A stretch of 19,484 nt of DNA from Bacillota bacterium (GCA_023421115.1 JAEZUI010000195.1:1-19484); one strand, 5' to 3'. Positions 7,732 to 15,836 are shown, numbered from the stretch's first letter. Numbers and translations: made by a program. Notes: generated by a model from the letters alone, not told the origin.

Positions 7732-7762
7732 AAGAGAGAATACAAAAAAGTGCTTCTCTCTT
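7732..7762 (-). terminator. Terminator-like hairpin in the infC leader
   Basis: A 9-bp perfect stem (AAGAGAGAA/TTCTCTCTT, 7762-7754 with 7740-7732) with a 13-base loop is followed on the minus strand by TTTATATTTATAAA. Its place between promoter and infC suggests a leader attenuator rather than an end-of-operon terminator. Confidence 0.6.
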
Positions 7763-7941
7763 CGTTGCATTAAGCCTTAATTAAATTTTAGACAAATTTT
7801 ATTGATGTAAAACTCTAAAACTAAATTAAAAGGAAGTTTTTCATCCAAACTAGATAACGCTTAAGTAATACATAAATTTAGTGTTCGTTATCTATATCCT
7901 CAAAACTTGCAGTATACACTATATTTTTTTATAACTATCTT

Positions 7942-7950
7942 ATTATATCA
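7942..7950 (-). promoter_or_regulatory. Extended -10 promoter for infC
   Basis: On the minus strand TGATATAAT (7950-7942) is a perfect extended -10 (TGnTATAAT). No good -35 box is visible at the usual distance. A palindrome CACTAAATAGTG overlaps its upstream edge. Confidence 0.5.
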
Positions 7951-7992
7951 CTAAATAGTGCGTCTGTGTGTTTATTTTTTAATCCGCTTTAA

Positions 7993-8029
7993 AAGGCAAT
8001 TGACCAGTTATTTTTTTGGCAATCACCTT
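7993..8029 (-). repeat. Hairpin repeat copy A, probable terminator of the foldase gene
   Basis: On the minus strand AAGGTGATTG (8029-8020) pairs with CAATTGCCTT (8002-7993) over ten positions, two of them G-U, around a 17-base A-rich loop. It starts 12 bases after the foldase stop and ends in a short T run. The loop and 3' arm recur almost unchanged at 14489-14525. Confidence 0.55.
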
Positions 8030-8041
8030 ACTGATTAAATA

Positions 8042-9097
8042 TTAAAATAAATCTAGGGAATCTAATATCTCTTGATTTTTAACCAAAGGATACGTTTTCT
8101 TCATTTCCACTACTTTGTCGGTAAATTGCTCATTTTGCAAATACCTCATAATTGTATTTTTTTCTTTATCACCTAAAGAGGCTTCAACATTTTTAATGAA
8201 TTTTATAATATGAAATCCGTAGGATGCCTCAATAAAACCTATATCACCTTCCTTTGCGTTAAATGCCCACTCTTCAAATTCAGCAACAGTATCTCCTTTA
8301 CCTAAAGTATACTCCCCACCTGAATCTTTTGACCCAATGTCACCGGAATATTGTTTGGCTAAATCTTCAATAGCTTCCCCTTCTTTGACTCTCTTAAAAA
8401 CATCCTCTGCAAGAAGCTTTCTTTGATTTATTACATCCTCCGTAAGAGGTTCTTTAGTGTTTACGTCAATAGTATATATAAGTACATGTTTCACATTGAC
8501 CTTCTTATATTGATCCTTATCTCTTTCAAACCTTTTCTCAATATCGCTGTCACTAATTTCTATCTTTGCAGTTTCATTAAAAGCATATTTATCGTATGCA
8601 TTTAGATAATCCTCATAAATCCCTCTATATTCGTCAATAGTTATACCATATATTTCCTTCATTACTTTTTCAGCTTCCGCTTTGTCTCCATTTCCACGCT
8701 CTTTAATAAATCTCTGTACATTTGACTCTATTTCATCTAAATCGGTTTGTTCCAACTTCACTTTTTCCTTTTCGGCAAGCATTAATAAAATTTTTACATC
8801 TGTTATGTCATTAAAAGTTTTGTCTATAAGTGTTTGCTTTTTATCCTCATTTGTTGCCCAGAATTCTTTCTTTTCCTCATCACTTTTACCTTCAACGACT
8901 GCATCATTTTCCATCTGGTTCTTGTTCATATTAAAATAAAACATAAATTCAGTCTCAGAAATCTTTTCTTCGCCCACCGTTCCAACTATTTTCGCCGGTT
9001 CCTTATTATTAGATGAATCCTCGTTGTTTTTGCATGCACTAACACAAAATATTAGTGACAAAACGACTGCAAAAGATATTACTTTATTTAAACTCAT
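8042..9097 (-). CDS. Lipoprotein parvulin-type peptidyl-prolyl isomerase (PrsA/SurA-like foldase)
   Basis: This 351-residue protein has a lipoprotein signal peptide with the lipobox VSAC and the predicted lipidated Cys22. A charged, helix-rich chaperone region follows (about 45-195), then a parvulin domain (about 200-303) marked by VKHVLI, GGEYTLGKGD and YGFHIIKF. Such proteins are anchored outside the membrane and help exported proteins fold. That would suit a bacterium secreting large amounts of cellulosomal enzymes, although no direct link is shown. GGAGG lies seven bases before the ATG at 9097. It appears to be a single gene with its own terminator-like hairpin downstream. PrsA is the closest named family member by layout, but orthology is not proven. 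Confidence 0.9.
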   Translation of the reverse strand: MSLNKVISFAVVLSLIFCVSACKNNEDSSNNKEPAKIVGTVGEEKISETEFMFYFNMNKNQMENDAVVEGKSDEEKKEFWATNEDKKQTLIDKTFNDITDVKILLMLAEKEKVKLEQTDLDEIESNVQRFIKERGNGDKAEAEKVMKEIYGITIDEYRGIYEDYLNAYDKYAFNETAKIEISDSDIEKRFERDKDQYKKVNVKHVLIYTIDVNTKEPLTEDVINQRKLLAEDVFKRVKEGEAIEDLAKQYSGDIGSKDSGGEYTLGKGDTVAEFEEWAFNAKEGDIGFIEASYGFHIIKFIKNVEASLGDKEKNTIMRYLQNEQFTDKVVEMKKTYPLVKNQEILDSLDLF

Positions 9098-9210
9098 GAC
9101 TAACCTCCATAAAATTTACAATATGATAATGTGCTTTCATATAATTTTACTCTAAATTAAGCTATAATTCTACAAAAAATTTTCACAGCAAAATAATGTT
9201 CCTCTGTTTT

Positions 9211-11376
9211 TCACCTTTTAACGTCATTTTCGGTGCAATACTTTTCTATGATATCAATTATTTCCTCACCAAAAGCTTTTACTTTTCTCTTGCCTATTCC
9301 TTTTATTTTTCGTAATTCTTCTAAGGTTGAAGGTAATTGTTCAACAATTTGGATTAAACACTTTTGGTGTAATACAAAAAAGGCTGGTTGATCAAATTCT
9401 TCGGCTTTTCGTCTCCTCCAGTTTTTGAGTTCCTCAAACAATTCCGGATGGCTGATAGATTTTGATGTAAATTCAATAGCACTCTCTTTCTGCTCTTTTT
9501 TCTGTTCTTTTTGAGGTTTTTCAATTGAAGCTTTTGCCTTCCTATCCAAAAATTCTTTTACAATAAAACCATGCTCGCACTGTTCAAAACAAGCACGCTT
9601 GATCAAAACGTCTGTTTTTACTTTTTCGAGAGCCTTAACAATGCTCTTTTTTACACTCTTGTTATCACTTTCAACTACAATACCGTCTAAAACACTTAAT
9701 ACTCCGGTATTTATTTTTTCAACATAATACTTAGAAGCCTTTATAATCCTCTCCTGCAATTGTTGATTTTTTTCAGCATTAGGTTCAAGCTCAAGCATTT
9801 TATATAAATGAGGTTTAAACTTGTCCGAGATGGTGAGTAAATCTGCATTTACAAATGTTATAAGCTGTTCCAAACAATTCTTCAAACCATCATGCAGACT
9901 GCCTGCATTCTCAGTATACAGCTTCAAACAGTAGGTCAATTGTCTTGCAATCGGACTAAAATCAAACAATTCAAATACAAGTTCCTTTTGATAATCATAT
10001 TGAGATTTCTCAAATTCATCTCTTCCTGGCTGATTCTCCGATATCTCACCTGAAAATTTCCGAACTGTAGTATCACTGATAATGCTTCTTTGAGTCAATT
10101 TCGAACCAAGCACCAAACCTTCAAGCGTCTTGCAGCGGCTCAACGCCACATATACTTGTCCATGAGCAAACGCAGCACTTGCATCAATTATAGCCTTATC
10201 AAATGTCAACCCCTGACTTTTGTGAATGGTAATGGCCCATGCAAGTTTCAAGGGAAACTGAATGAAAGTCCCTACAATCTCCTCTTGAATTTCTTCAGTT
10301 GTATCATTAATGGAGTATTTAATATTTTGCCATTCTGCAAGTTCAACAGTAATAACTTCCTCATCCGTATTACACTTTACAAGAATATTGTCTTTGTTTA
10401 TTTTTTCAATCACACCAATTTTTCCGTTATAAAACAGCTTTTCCCTCGAGGTATCGTTCTTAACAAACATTACCTGAGCTCCTTCTTTCAAAACAAGGTC
10501 CTTATCCGTAGGGTAGGCATACTCTGGAAACTCACCTTGTGAGTGTGCTTTAAAGCAGTGTTCTTTTTTATTTATTTGTGCAAGTTTCCTATCATTTATT
10601 GATTTAGCCTGATGGTTGTGCGTAGTCAGTATAATGTAGCCATCCGGCGTATTCTTTGCAAACTCCGGGTCATATCTTTTGTTTATATCCTTCAATAGAT
10701 CTTCGTCAATCCTATTGTCTCGAATTTTATTAAGCAAATTGATAAACACTGAATCCTTTTGTCTGTATATATGCTTTAATTCAATACCTATATATTGAGT
10801 CATATTAAGAGCCCTGCTGCTAAAAAAATATATAGAATTATACCATTGCCTTAAAATAGCCCATTCATCATCTTTTATAACCGGTGCCAATTGCTGAATA
10901 TCACCTATCATAAGCAATTGTACCCCTCCAAAAGGCTTATGCTTGTTTTTATATCTCCTTAGCACATCATCTATTGCATCAAGTACATCTGCACGCACCA
11001 TACTTATCTCGTCTATCACAAGCAGATCCATACTTCGAATTATATTTATTTTTTCTCTTGTAAACTTCTGTACATTCCTATTTTCTTTACTGTCTTCGTC
11101 ATTTTGAGCAGGAATAAAAGGACCAAAAGGCAACTGAAAAAAAGAGTGAATAGTCACTCCTCCAGCATTTATAGCAGCCACTCCCGTAGGTGCTACGACA
11201 ATCATACGTTTGGGCGATACCTTTTTTAAATTATGCAAAAACGTAGTTTTGCCAGTACCGGCTTTTCCAGTTAAAAATACGTTTCTATTAGTGTACTGAA
11301 CAAAATTGAAGGCCATCTCTAACTGAGGATTTTCAATTTTGTCAGCGATTTCCTCTATCACATTTATATAAATCAT
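9211..11376 (-). CDS. PIF1-like superfamily 1 DNA helicase with C-terminal HRDC domain
   Basis: About 721 residues. The motor shows Walker A GKAGTGKT (37-44), motif Ia APTGVAAINAGGVTIHSFF, Walker B LLVIDEISM (D122, E123), motif V LAWAITIHKSQGLTFD and motif VI QVYVALSRCKTLEGL. These mark the PIF1/RecD-like group of 5'-3' helicases. After a long helical linker with a lysine/glutamate-rich stretch, the last 75 residues form an HRDC-like domain (LHQKCLIQIVEQLPSTLEEL, then the GIGKRKVKAFGEEI helix). The HRDC domain should help bind structured DNA, so a genome-maintenance role is likely. The start is uncertain: TTG 11382, ATG 11376 and a GTG at 11355 are in frame. GGAGATGAT nearby may be the ribosome binding site, but its spacing fits none of them well. 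Confidence 0.9.
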   Translation of the reverse strand: MIYINVIEEIADKIENPQLEMAFNFVQYTNRNVFLTGKAGTGKTTFLHNLKKVSPKRMIVVAPTGVAAINAGGVTIHSFFQLPFGPFIPAQNDEDSKENRNVQKFTREKINIIRSMDLLVIDEISMVRADVLDAIDDVLRRYKNKHKPFGGVQLLMIGDIQQLAPVIKDDEWAILRQWYNSIYFFSSRALNMTQYIGIELKHIYRQKDSVFINLLNKIRDNRIDEDLLKDINKRYDPEFAKNTPDGYIILTTHNHQAKSINDRKLAQINKKEHCFKAHSQGEFPEYAYPTDKDLVLKEGAQVMFVKNDTSREKLFYNGKIGVIEKINKDNILVKCNTDEEVITVELAEWQNIKYSINDTTEEIQEEIVGTFIQFPLKLAWAITIHKSQGLTFDKAIIDASAAFAHGQVYVALSRCKTLEGLVLGSKLTQRSIISDTTVRKFSGEISENQPGRDEFEKSQYDYQKELVFELFDFSPIARQLTYCLKLYTENAGSLHDGLKNCLEQLITFVNADLLTISDKFKPHLYKMLELEPNAEKNQQLQERIIKASKYYVEKINTGVLSVLDGIVVESDNKSVKKSIVKALEKVKTDVLIKRACFEQCEHGFIVKEFLDRKAKASIEKPQKEQKKEQKESAIEFTSKSISHPELFEELKNWRRRKAEEFDQPAFFVLHQKCLIQIVEQLPSTLEELRKIKGIGKRKVKAFGEEIIDIIEKYCTENDVKR

Positions 11377-11396
11377 CTCCAAAATATAGTATGTCC

Positions 11397-11405
11397 ATTA
11401 TAGCA
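11397..11405 (-). promoter_or_regulatory. Extended -10 promoter for the helicase gene
   Basis: TGCTATAAT on the minus strand (11405-11397) is a perfect extended -10, about 20 nt before the helicase start. The best -35 match is TGGACT with an 18-bp spacer. A short or nearly leaderless transcript would result. Confidence 0.45.
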
Positions 11406-11444
11406 GTACTTACACCCCTTAGTCCAGCCTAGCATAAGAGAATT

Positions 11445-13094
11445 TTACTGCATATAACATACTGCATAATTACCAAACTCCTTTGTTGTAAATCCATATC
11501 CTTCAAATTGATAAGCCTCTCCATTATTTACCACATAAACACAATCTGGATTAATCTCGTACCCATGATCTACAAAGTGATACTTACCAAAACCATAGAT
11601 ATCAAGATACATGTTCGGGTAATTCTTATACTGAACTGTATCTCGATATAACTTAGGGTCTATAGCAGTTAAATACATTACTTTAGAATAGGTAATACTA
11701 TTAGTAACATAAACCTCTTTATCTAATTTGTCTGCAAATTTAATAGCACCATCCACACCGTAGCTAAAATAGTATCCGATATCCTTCTCGTAATCTGTAA
11801 AATAATAATCTGCAAAAGCACAAAAATAGCAGAGCATAATACCAAGACCTATAATTAACACATTATTTACTACTTCCTTTTTGAGCATAGTTGAAATAAA
11901 GTAAATTCCAAATCCCATGCAGATAGTAAGTGGAATAAAGAAATAGTTTGCACGGTTAATATTGGTATCGGTCATACTTGCAATCAGTATAGATACAGCA
12001 ATCTGAATCAAAATAAATATTTCATAGGAAAACTCTTTTATTCTACATTTCTTTATAAATTCCTTTATCAGATATGCAATTCCTAAAACAACAAAGGGAA
12101 GTCCAAATTTATAAAAAACACCGTACTTAGGAGTCGCATTCCATATCAATCCATCATTTTGCGAGGTAATAATATTTATTATATTCATTAATTTTTTAGA
12201 CATACCTTCAAAAGAGAATTGAGAACCTCTGTACCCAATAAGTTTTGGCACAGTAAAAAACGGTGTGCTCACTTGCTCAATAGTTCCGTTATTGACTAGC
12301 AGAAACAGCAAAAGTGGCAGTGCCATAACGAACAGCAATATTCCCGAAATCAGATAGTATCGGTTAAATTTGAATTTCTTCATAACAAAAAGATAAATAA
12401 TCTGCAGTAAAAGAGTGGCTGCTGCAAATGGCCAAAACAGTGCATAGCAATACAGACATAGTCCATAGTTAATAGCAGAAAGGATTAGAAACTTCGGTTT
12501 TTCTATTCCTATGCAAAAGAACAAAAGGGCAAAAAGCATAAAGTGTGGAGCCATGTTGCAATCCATTCCCCAACGGGACATCATAAAGTGCCAGGGGTTA
12601 ATTGCCAGCACAAACATTGAAATCAAGGCCGCTCTGTTACTAGAAGTAATACGCTTTACCAAGAAAAAGCATGCAGCAATAGCAATTGAGCCAAGAATTG
12701 CTTGTGGCATACGAATACACCATATATTATTACCAAATATAGCAATCCACGGGATCATCATATATGATGGCAAAACGCTCATGCCGCTTCCCCAAGTTGT
12801 AAGATACACAGGTAAATGAAAACCATAGGAATCTGCCCCTGTCCGCATCAGAGAGATTGCCTCGTACCCTCCAAAGGCCTCGTCCTGATTCAATCCGGCT
12901 GGAAATTTGTCTAGAAAAAGCACTCTAAATAGGCAACCTGCAACTAATATAATTGAAAACAGTATAAATTCGAGTTTACTCATGTCTGAAAAACACGAAA
13001 AGATACCATGTCTGGTAATCTTGTCCTTCTGTTTTTCCTTGTTGTTTAGACTTGATTCTTTTCTCGGCTCATCATTTGTTTTAGTTCTTGGCAT
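11445..13094 (-). CDS. GT39-type membrane glycosyltransferase (ArnT/PMT-like)
   Basis: About 549 residues. A short, charged cytoplasmic N-terminus is followed by roughly ten hydrophobic segments and a C-terminal extracytoplasmic region. The first loop after TM1 reads FPAGLNQDEAFGGYEA, placing an acidic pair (Asp71, Glu72) where GT-C enzymes of the PMT/ArnT family have their catalytic acid. Such enzymes move a sugar from a polyprenyl-phosphate donor to a protein or glycan on the outer face of the membrane. Donor and acceptor here are unknown; cellulosome and S-layer glycosylation are only possibilities. I chose ATG 13094, which has GGGGG seven bases upstream, over an in-frame ATG at 13136 with no ribosome binding site. 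Confidence 0.8.
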   Translation of the reverse strand: MPRTKTNDEPRKESSLNNKEKQKDKITRHGIFSCFSDMSKLEFILFSIILVAGCLFRVLFLDKFPAGLNQDEAFGGYEAISLMRTGADSYGFHLPVYLTTWGSGMSVLPSYMMIPWIAIFGNNIWCIRMPQAILGSIAIAACFFLVKRITSSNRAALISMFVLAINPWHFMMSRWGMDCNMAPHFMLFALLFFCIGIEKPKFLILSAINYGLCLYCYALFWPFAAATLLLQIIYLFVMKKFKFNRYYLISGILLFVMALPLLLFLLVNNGTIEQVSTPFFTVPKLIGYRGSQFSFEGMSKKLMNIINIITSQNDGLIWNATPKYGVFYKFGLPFVVLGIAYLIKEFIKKCRIKEFSYEIFILIQIAVSILIASMTDTNINRANYFFIPLTICMGFGIYFISTMLKKEVVNNVLIIGLGIMLCYFCAFADYYFTDYEKDIGYYFSYGVDGAIKFADKLDKEVYVTNSITYSKVMYLTAIDPKLYRDTVQYKNYPNMYLDIYGFGKYHFVDHGYEINPDCVYVVNNGEAYQFEGYGFTTKEFGNYAVCYMQ

Positions 13095-13223
13095 ACTTAA
13101 CCCCCGGTTTTTTATTTTTGCTTTTAAATAAATCATATCATTATTTTAGTATCAAAGACATATGGAATCGTAGCACAAAACACAAAATACACTATAGTTA
13201 GATGTCGCAGATTATAACTTTGC

Positions 13224-14147
13224 TTATATAGTAAATTCGGTAATTATTCCAAGTAAGTACTTTCTGTAAACACCAAAGTCTATTGAATTTACATTTCCGT
13301 CACCATTAACATCTGCTGCTTCTAAACCATACTCGTAATCGAAACTATCAATAAATCCAAGCAGATATTTTCTTAGCATTCCAAAATCAATTGAGTTTGT
13401 GTTTCCATCACCGTTTATATCACCCACTATAAAATCTTCAGCTGGCGTCTTAGTATCGTCGATAGAAATTGACACGCTAGTTACATCGGCTCTACCATTA
13501 CTTTGATATCCCTCTACCAAAAGCGAAACATCATTCATATCCCACATATCCATTCCCAAACTCTCCCAAGCTTTAAAGTGTTCAATAACTGACACTGTCC
13601 CGCTTGTTCTTTTTGAGGTTCGGATACTCCAATACTGATAAACTGTTTTTTGCAAAATACCACTTAGTGATAATCGAGGTATTGTCTTATATATATCATA
13701 TGTACCATCATCGACAGTAATTGTTCCCAAAGACACCATGTTTCCACTTGGCTTCCAAGTACCCCAACTTTCCAATATATAATATTCTAATATTTTTGAT
13801 TTATCAACGTCTTTTATTCCATATACAGCCAAATAGGAATTGCCCCCCGGTTGGAAGTCGCAATTGTAATCAATTGTTATTTTCTCAATTTCCCTGTATG
13901 TACTTTCTATATTTAATTTCTTACCTTTTCGAAACAATGCATTATTTATATCATTCCACTCACAACTGAAGGTACCCCCATCATGTATAGCCATGGTTGT
14001 ATCTCCCATATCCTTCCACAATTCATAATAATAACCATCAAGGTTGATAGACCCATTTGATGTAATAATGCTTGAGGCCTGTACGCTTACTTTACACATA
14101 ACAATACTCATTAGAATAGATAAAATCACTAACATTCTCTTATTCAT
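13224..14147 (-). CDS. Cellulosomal endo-1,4-beta-xylanase (GH11 catalytic domain with type I dockerin)
   Basis: This 307-residue secreted enzyme has a signal peptide (cleavage likely after VQA, residue 24), a GH11 beta-jelly-roll domain (about 30-230) and a dockerin (242-307). The nucleophile is Glu121 in LEYYILESWG and the acid/base is Glu212 in LLVEGYQSNG, both matching the GH11 active-site signatures. The dockerin has two calcium-binding repeats, GDINGDGNTNSIDFGMLRKY and DVNGDGNVNSIDFGVYRKY, so the enzyme should dock onto a scaffoldin cohesin and cut xylan. The thumb region (about 157-173) lacks the usual Pro-Ser-Ile tip and looks divergent. GGGGGAG lies before the ATG. It seems to be a single-gene unit; no scaffoldin or other glycoside hydrolase is in the window. 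Confidence 0.95.
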   Translation of the reverse strand: MNKRMLVILSILMSIVMCKVSVQASSIITSNGSINLDGYYYELWKDMGDTTMAIHDGGTFSCEWNDINNALFRKGKKLNIESTYREIEKITIDYNCDFQPGGNSYLAVYGIKDVDKSKILEYYILESWGTWKPSGNMVSLGTITVDDGTYDIYKTIPRLSLSGILQKTVYQYWSIRTSKRTSGTVSVIEHFKAWESLGMDMWDMNDVSLLVEGYQSNGRADVTSVSISIDDTKTPAEDFIVGDINGDGNTNSIDFGMLRKYLLGFIDSFDYEYGLEAADVNGDGNVNSIDFGVYRKYLLGIITEFTI

Positions 14148-14233
14148 TTACACTCCCCCTAGTATAATTTTATTAAAAAAGATCATTTAAAAAATAATTA
14201 TCAGTACGTTTTATATATATCTAAAGTGATTTC

Positions 14234-14254
14234 TGTAAAACTTGTCAGTTTACA
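14234..14254. promoter_or_regulatory. Possible operator upstream of the xylanase
   Basis: TGTAAA and TTTACA face each other with nine bases between (14234-14239 and 14249-14254), about 90 nt upstream of the xylanase start. The size and symmetry suit a dimeric repressor site. The regulator is unknown and the site may be chance in AT-rich DNA. Confidence 0.3.
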
Positions 14255-14488
14255 ATTCAAAACACTTAATTCCAGGGGCTTGCCACATAATAATTATATA
14301 GTTAATTTCTAAAATGTCCTTATGTTGATATTATAACATATTTTCTCTCTATTTTAGAATAATTTCGACTGATTAATTTAGTTTTAGGGAAGTAAAATCA
14401 AAGCATTGTAATTTGGTTCATTTTCAAAATATCCTCTTTAAATATTTATTATAAATACCTATTGAAAAGTATTTTAGGGTAAACTTAT

Positions 14489-14525
14489 AAGGCAATTCAA
14501 AAAAAACAACTGGTCAATTGCTATT
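14489..14525 (+). repeat. Hairpin repeat copy B
   Basis: On the plus strand this reads AAGGCAATTC, a run of eight A, then CAACTGGTCAATTGC. It matches copy A (7993-8029, minus strand) over about 38 bases with one gap; the block AACTGGTCAATTGC is identical. GCAATT and AATTGC can pair across the A-rich loop. Confidence 0.5.
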
Positions 14526-14558
14526 TCAAAAAATGTATAGGTTATTTTTTGAAATGGC
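14520..14558 (-). terminator. Probable terminator of the ECF sigma operon
   Basis: A 15-bp stem, perfect over 14524-14534/14544-14554 and extended to 14520/14558 with one G-U, has a nine-base loop. The 3' arm on the minus strand begins ATTTTTTG. It starts seven bases after the stop of the zinc-ribbon gene. Confidence 0.55.
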
Positions 14559-14564
14559 CTAAAG

Positions 14565-14846
14565 CTAAATTTCAATACTTTGCTTCTCACCACAATAGGG
14601 ACAATACTTATAGTTCTTTCTGACCTTTTTGCCACAAACATTGCATGAATTTGGCTTTGAAACGACTCGTGTTACAATAAGGTAAACAATAAGGTTTGAT
14701 GGTATATTCAATAGTCCAAACAGTCCCCACAGCCACTTGTTTTCTCCTCTTTTAGAAGCGTCCCAGAATATCCAGCAGCCTTGTGCTAGTAACAAAACTA
14801 TTAAAACAGCCCACAAATATAGAGGTATATCTTTTATATCATTCAT
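14565..14846 (-). CDS. Small membrane protein with C-terminal zinc ribbon
   Basis: 93 residues. Two hydrophobic segments (about 8-28 and 42-62) are separated by FWDASKRGENKWLWGLFGLL, a pattern seen in PLDc_N-like membrane peptides. They are followed by a cytoplasmic zinc ribbon with two CxxC pairs (CNVCGKK and CPYCGEK). The ATG at 14846 overlaps the anti-sigma stop (TAATG), and AAGGAGG lies just upstream inside that gene. The frame is open further upstream, but the start is fixed by this site. It is the last gene of the sigma operon. B. subtilis sigY-type operons also contain small membrane proteins, so an accessory role in holding or sensing for the anti-sigma factor is possible but unproven. 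Confidence 0.75.
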   Translation of the reverse strand: MNDIKDIPLYLWAVLIVLLLAQGCWIFWDASKRGENKWLWGLFGLLNIPSNLIVYLIVTRVVSKPNSCNVCGKKVRKNYKYCPYCGEKQSIEI

Positions 14847-15262
14847 TAACACTCCTCCTTCACAAGTCTTTGTCTTATAATAAACGGAACTAATAAAGGC
14901 ACACAAACCATAAGAATAATCTGAGCCCTTATAATACTCTTACCATAACCCATGTATACAAGTAATCCTAATACACCCAATATCATGCTTGATATAATAA
15001 CATAGACAACTAAGTCCCTCAAATTTTTATTTCTTTCAATTAAAATGCTAGATTTCCTAAAGGCCCCACCAATTATTCTCTCATCAATCTCAATCTCCCT
15101 ATCAAGGGCTGACATCTTATTTTTTAACAGTCCCAAATCCTTCCAATATTCTGCACACTCTCTGCAAGTATCAAGATGACTTTTGATATCTTCTGTCATG
15201 TGCTTTTCTCCATAACAAACATCTAAGAGTTCTTCTTGTATTTTTTCATGGTTTATGGACAT
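14846..15262 (-). CDS. Membrane-bound zinc-binding anti-sigma factor (ZAS / zf-HC2 type)
   Basis: 138 residues. The N-terminal cytoplasmic part holds His29-x3-Cys33-x2-Cys36 within SHLDTCRECAEYW, the zinc-associated anti-sigma signature. Two membrane segments follow (about 84-105 and 112-130). Proteins of this kind hold their cognate ECF sigma factor inactive until a signal releases it. It starts 13 bases after the sigma gene, with AAAGGAG before the ATG, and overlaps the next gene by one base. Pairing with the sigma factor immediately upstream supports the call. Confidence 0.88.
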   Translation of the reverse strand: MSINHEKIQEELLDVCYGEKHMTEDIKSHLDTCRECAEYWKDLGLLKNKMSALDREIEIDERIIGGAFRKSSILIERNKNLRDLVVYVIISSMILGVLGLLVYMGYGKSIIRAQIILMVCVPLLVPFIIRQRLVKEEC

Positions 15263-15275
15263 ATTAAAACTCCTT

Positions 15276-15800
15276 TCAAATTAAGCTTCTCAACTTTTTT
15301 ATACAATAGTGAAGCCTTGACCTTACCGTTCCAATTGGGCACTTGAGTATTGTGCTAATCTCTTCATAGGAATAATCGTAATAGTTTTTCAAAATAAAAA
15401 CCATTCTTTTCTCATAGGGAAAATCCTTCAACATATTCTCTATTCTTCTGACAGTATCTTTATTTATAACAGAATTCTCAACATTTTGATAATCTCTAAT
15501 CGTTACATCCTCGATACTTATCCTAGTCCTTAGTTTATTTTTCCTAAGGCTATCCTTATACAAATTTGATGCAATTGAAATAAGCCAAGTTGACAGTTTT
15601 GAATCTCCTTTAAACTTTTTTATATTCAAAATTGCCTTCACCATTACTTCTTGGGTAATGTCCTTTGTAAGCTCTTCGTTCATAGTAAGCTTCAGAAGGT
15701 ATCCATATATAATTTTGTAATTGTCATATAGCAACAACTCTAGAGACTTCCTGTCTCCCGCTCTCGCCTTTTCAAGTAGAATCTTTTCATCCAAAAACAT
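15276..15800 (-). CDS. ECF-type RNA polymerase sigma factor
   Basis: 174 residues, the usual size for an ECF sigma factor. Region 2 spans about residues 22-90 (DITQEVMVKAILNIKKFKG, then STWLISIASNLYKD). Region 4 lies at about 115-172 (FPYEKRMVFILKNYYDYSYE, then GTVRSRLHYCIKKL) and carries the helix-turn-helix that reads the -35 box. The cognate anti-sigma gene follows directly. A matching ECF promoter (18734-18764) stands before the first operon gene, suggesting autoregulation. The start may be ATG 15800 or, with better spacing from AAGGGG, TTG 15794. The context resembles SigY of B. subtilis, but I do not claim orthology. Confidence 0.92.
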   Translation of the reverse strand: MFLDEKILLEKARAGDRKSLELLLYDNYKIIYGYLLKLTMNEELTKDITQEVMVKAILNIKKFKGDSKLSTWLISIASNLYKDSLRKNKLRTRISIEDVTIRDYQNVENSVINKDTVRRIENMLKDFPYEKRMVFILKNYYDYSYEEISTILKCPIGTVRSRLHYCIKKLRSLI

Positions 15801-15836
15801 TCCCCTTCCCTATTATTGAACTTTGGGTTGATATTT

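Larger units (their letters stand above)
7677..8041 (-). other. Long 5' leader and promoter region of infC
   Basis: This 365-nt gap holds, in minus-strand order, a repeat/terminator hairpin behind the foldase gene (7993-8029), an extended -10 promoter (7942-7950), a 9-bp inverted repeat (7851-7859/7886-7894) and a terminator-like hairpin (7732-7762) about 70 nt before the infC start. A leader of roughly 270 nt with a terminator hairpin fits attenuation control. In B. subtilis the infC leader is regulated by ribosomal protein L20, but I did not identify an L20-binding mimic here. Confidence 0.5.
14148..14564. other. Intergenic region upstream of the xylanase and downstream of the sigma operon
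   Basis: This 417-nt AT-rich gap holds an inverted repeat near the xylanase (14234-14254) and two hairpins at its far end (14489-14525 and 14520-14558). Possible -10 boxes exist on the minus strand (TATAAT near 14333-14338), but no promoter with both elements is convincing. No small ORF with a ribosome binding site was seen. Confidence 0.5.

Noticed and set aside
10090..10542. Plus-strand ORF of 150 codons opposite the helicase
   Set aside because: It is antisense to conserved helicase motifs V and VI, has no recognisable domain and no ribosome binding site.
14270..14290. Sigma-54-like promoter (TGGCA...TGGAA on the minus strand) upstream of the xylanase
   Set aside because: The essential GC of the -12 element is missing and no sigma-54 activator gene is nearby.
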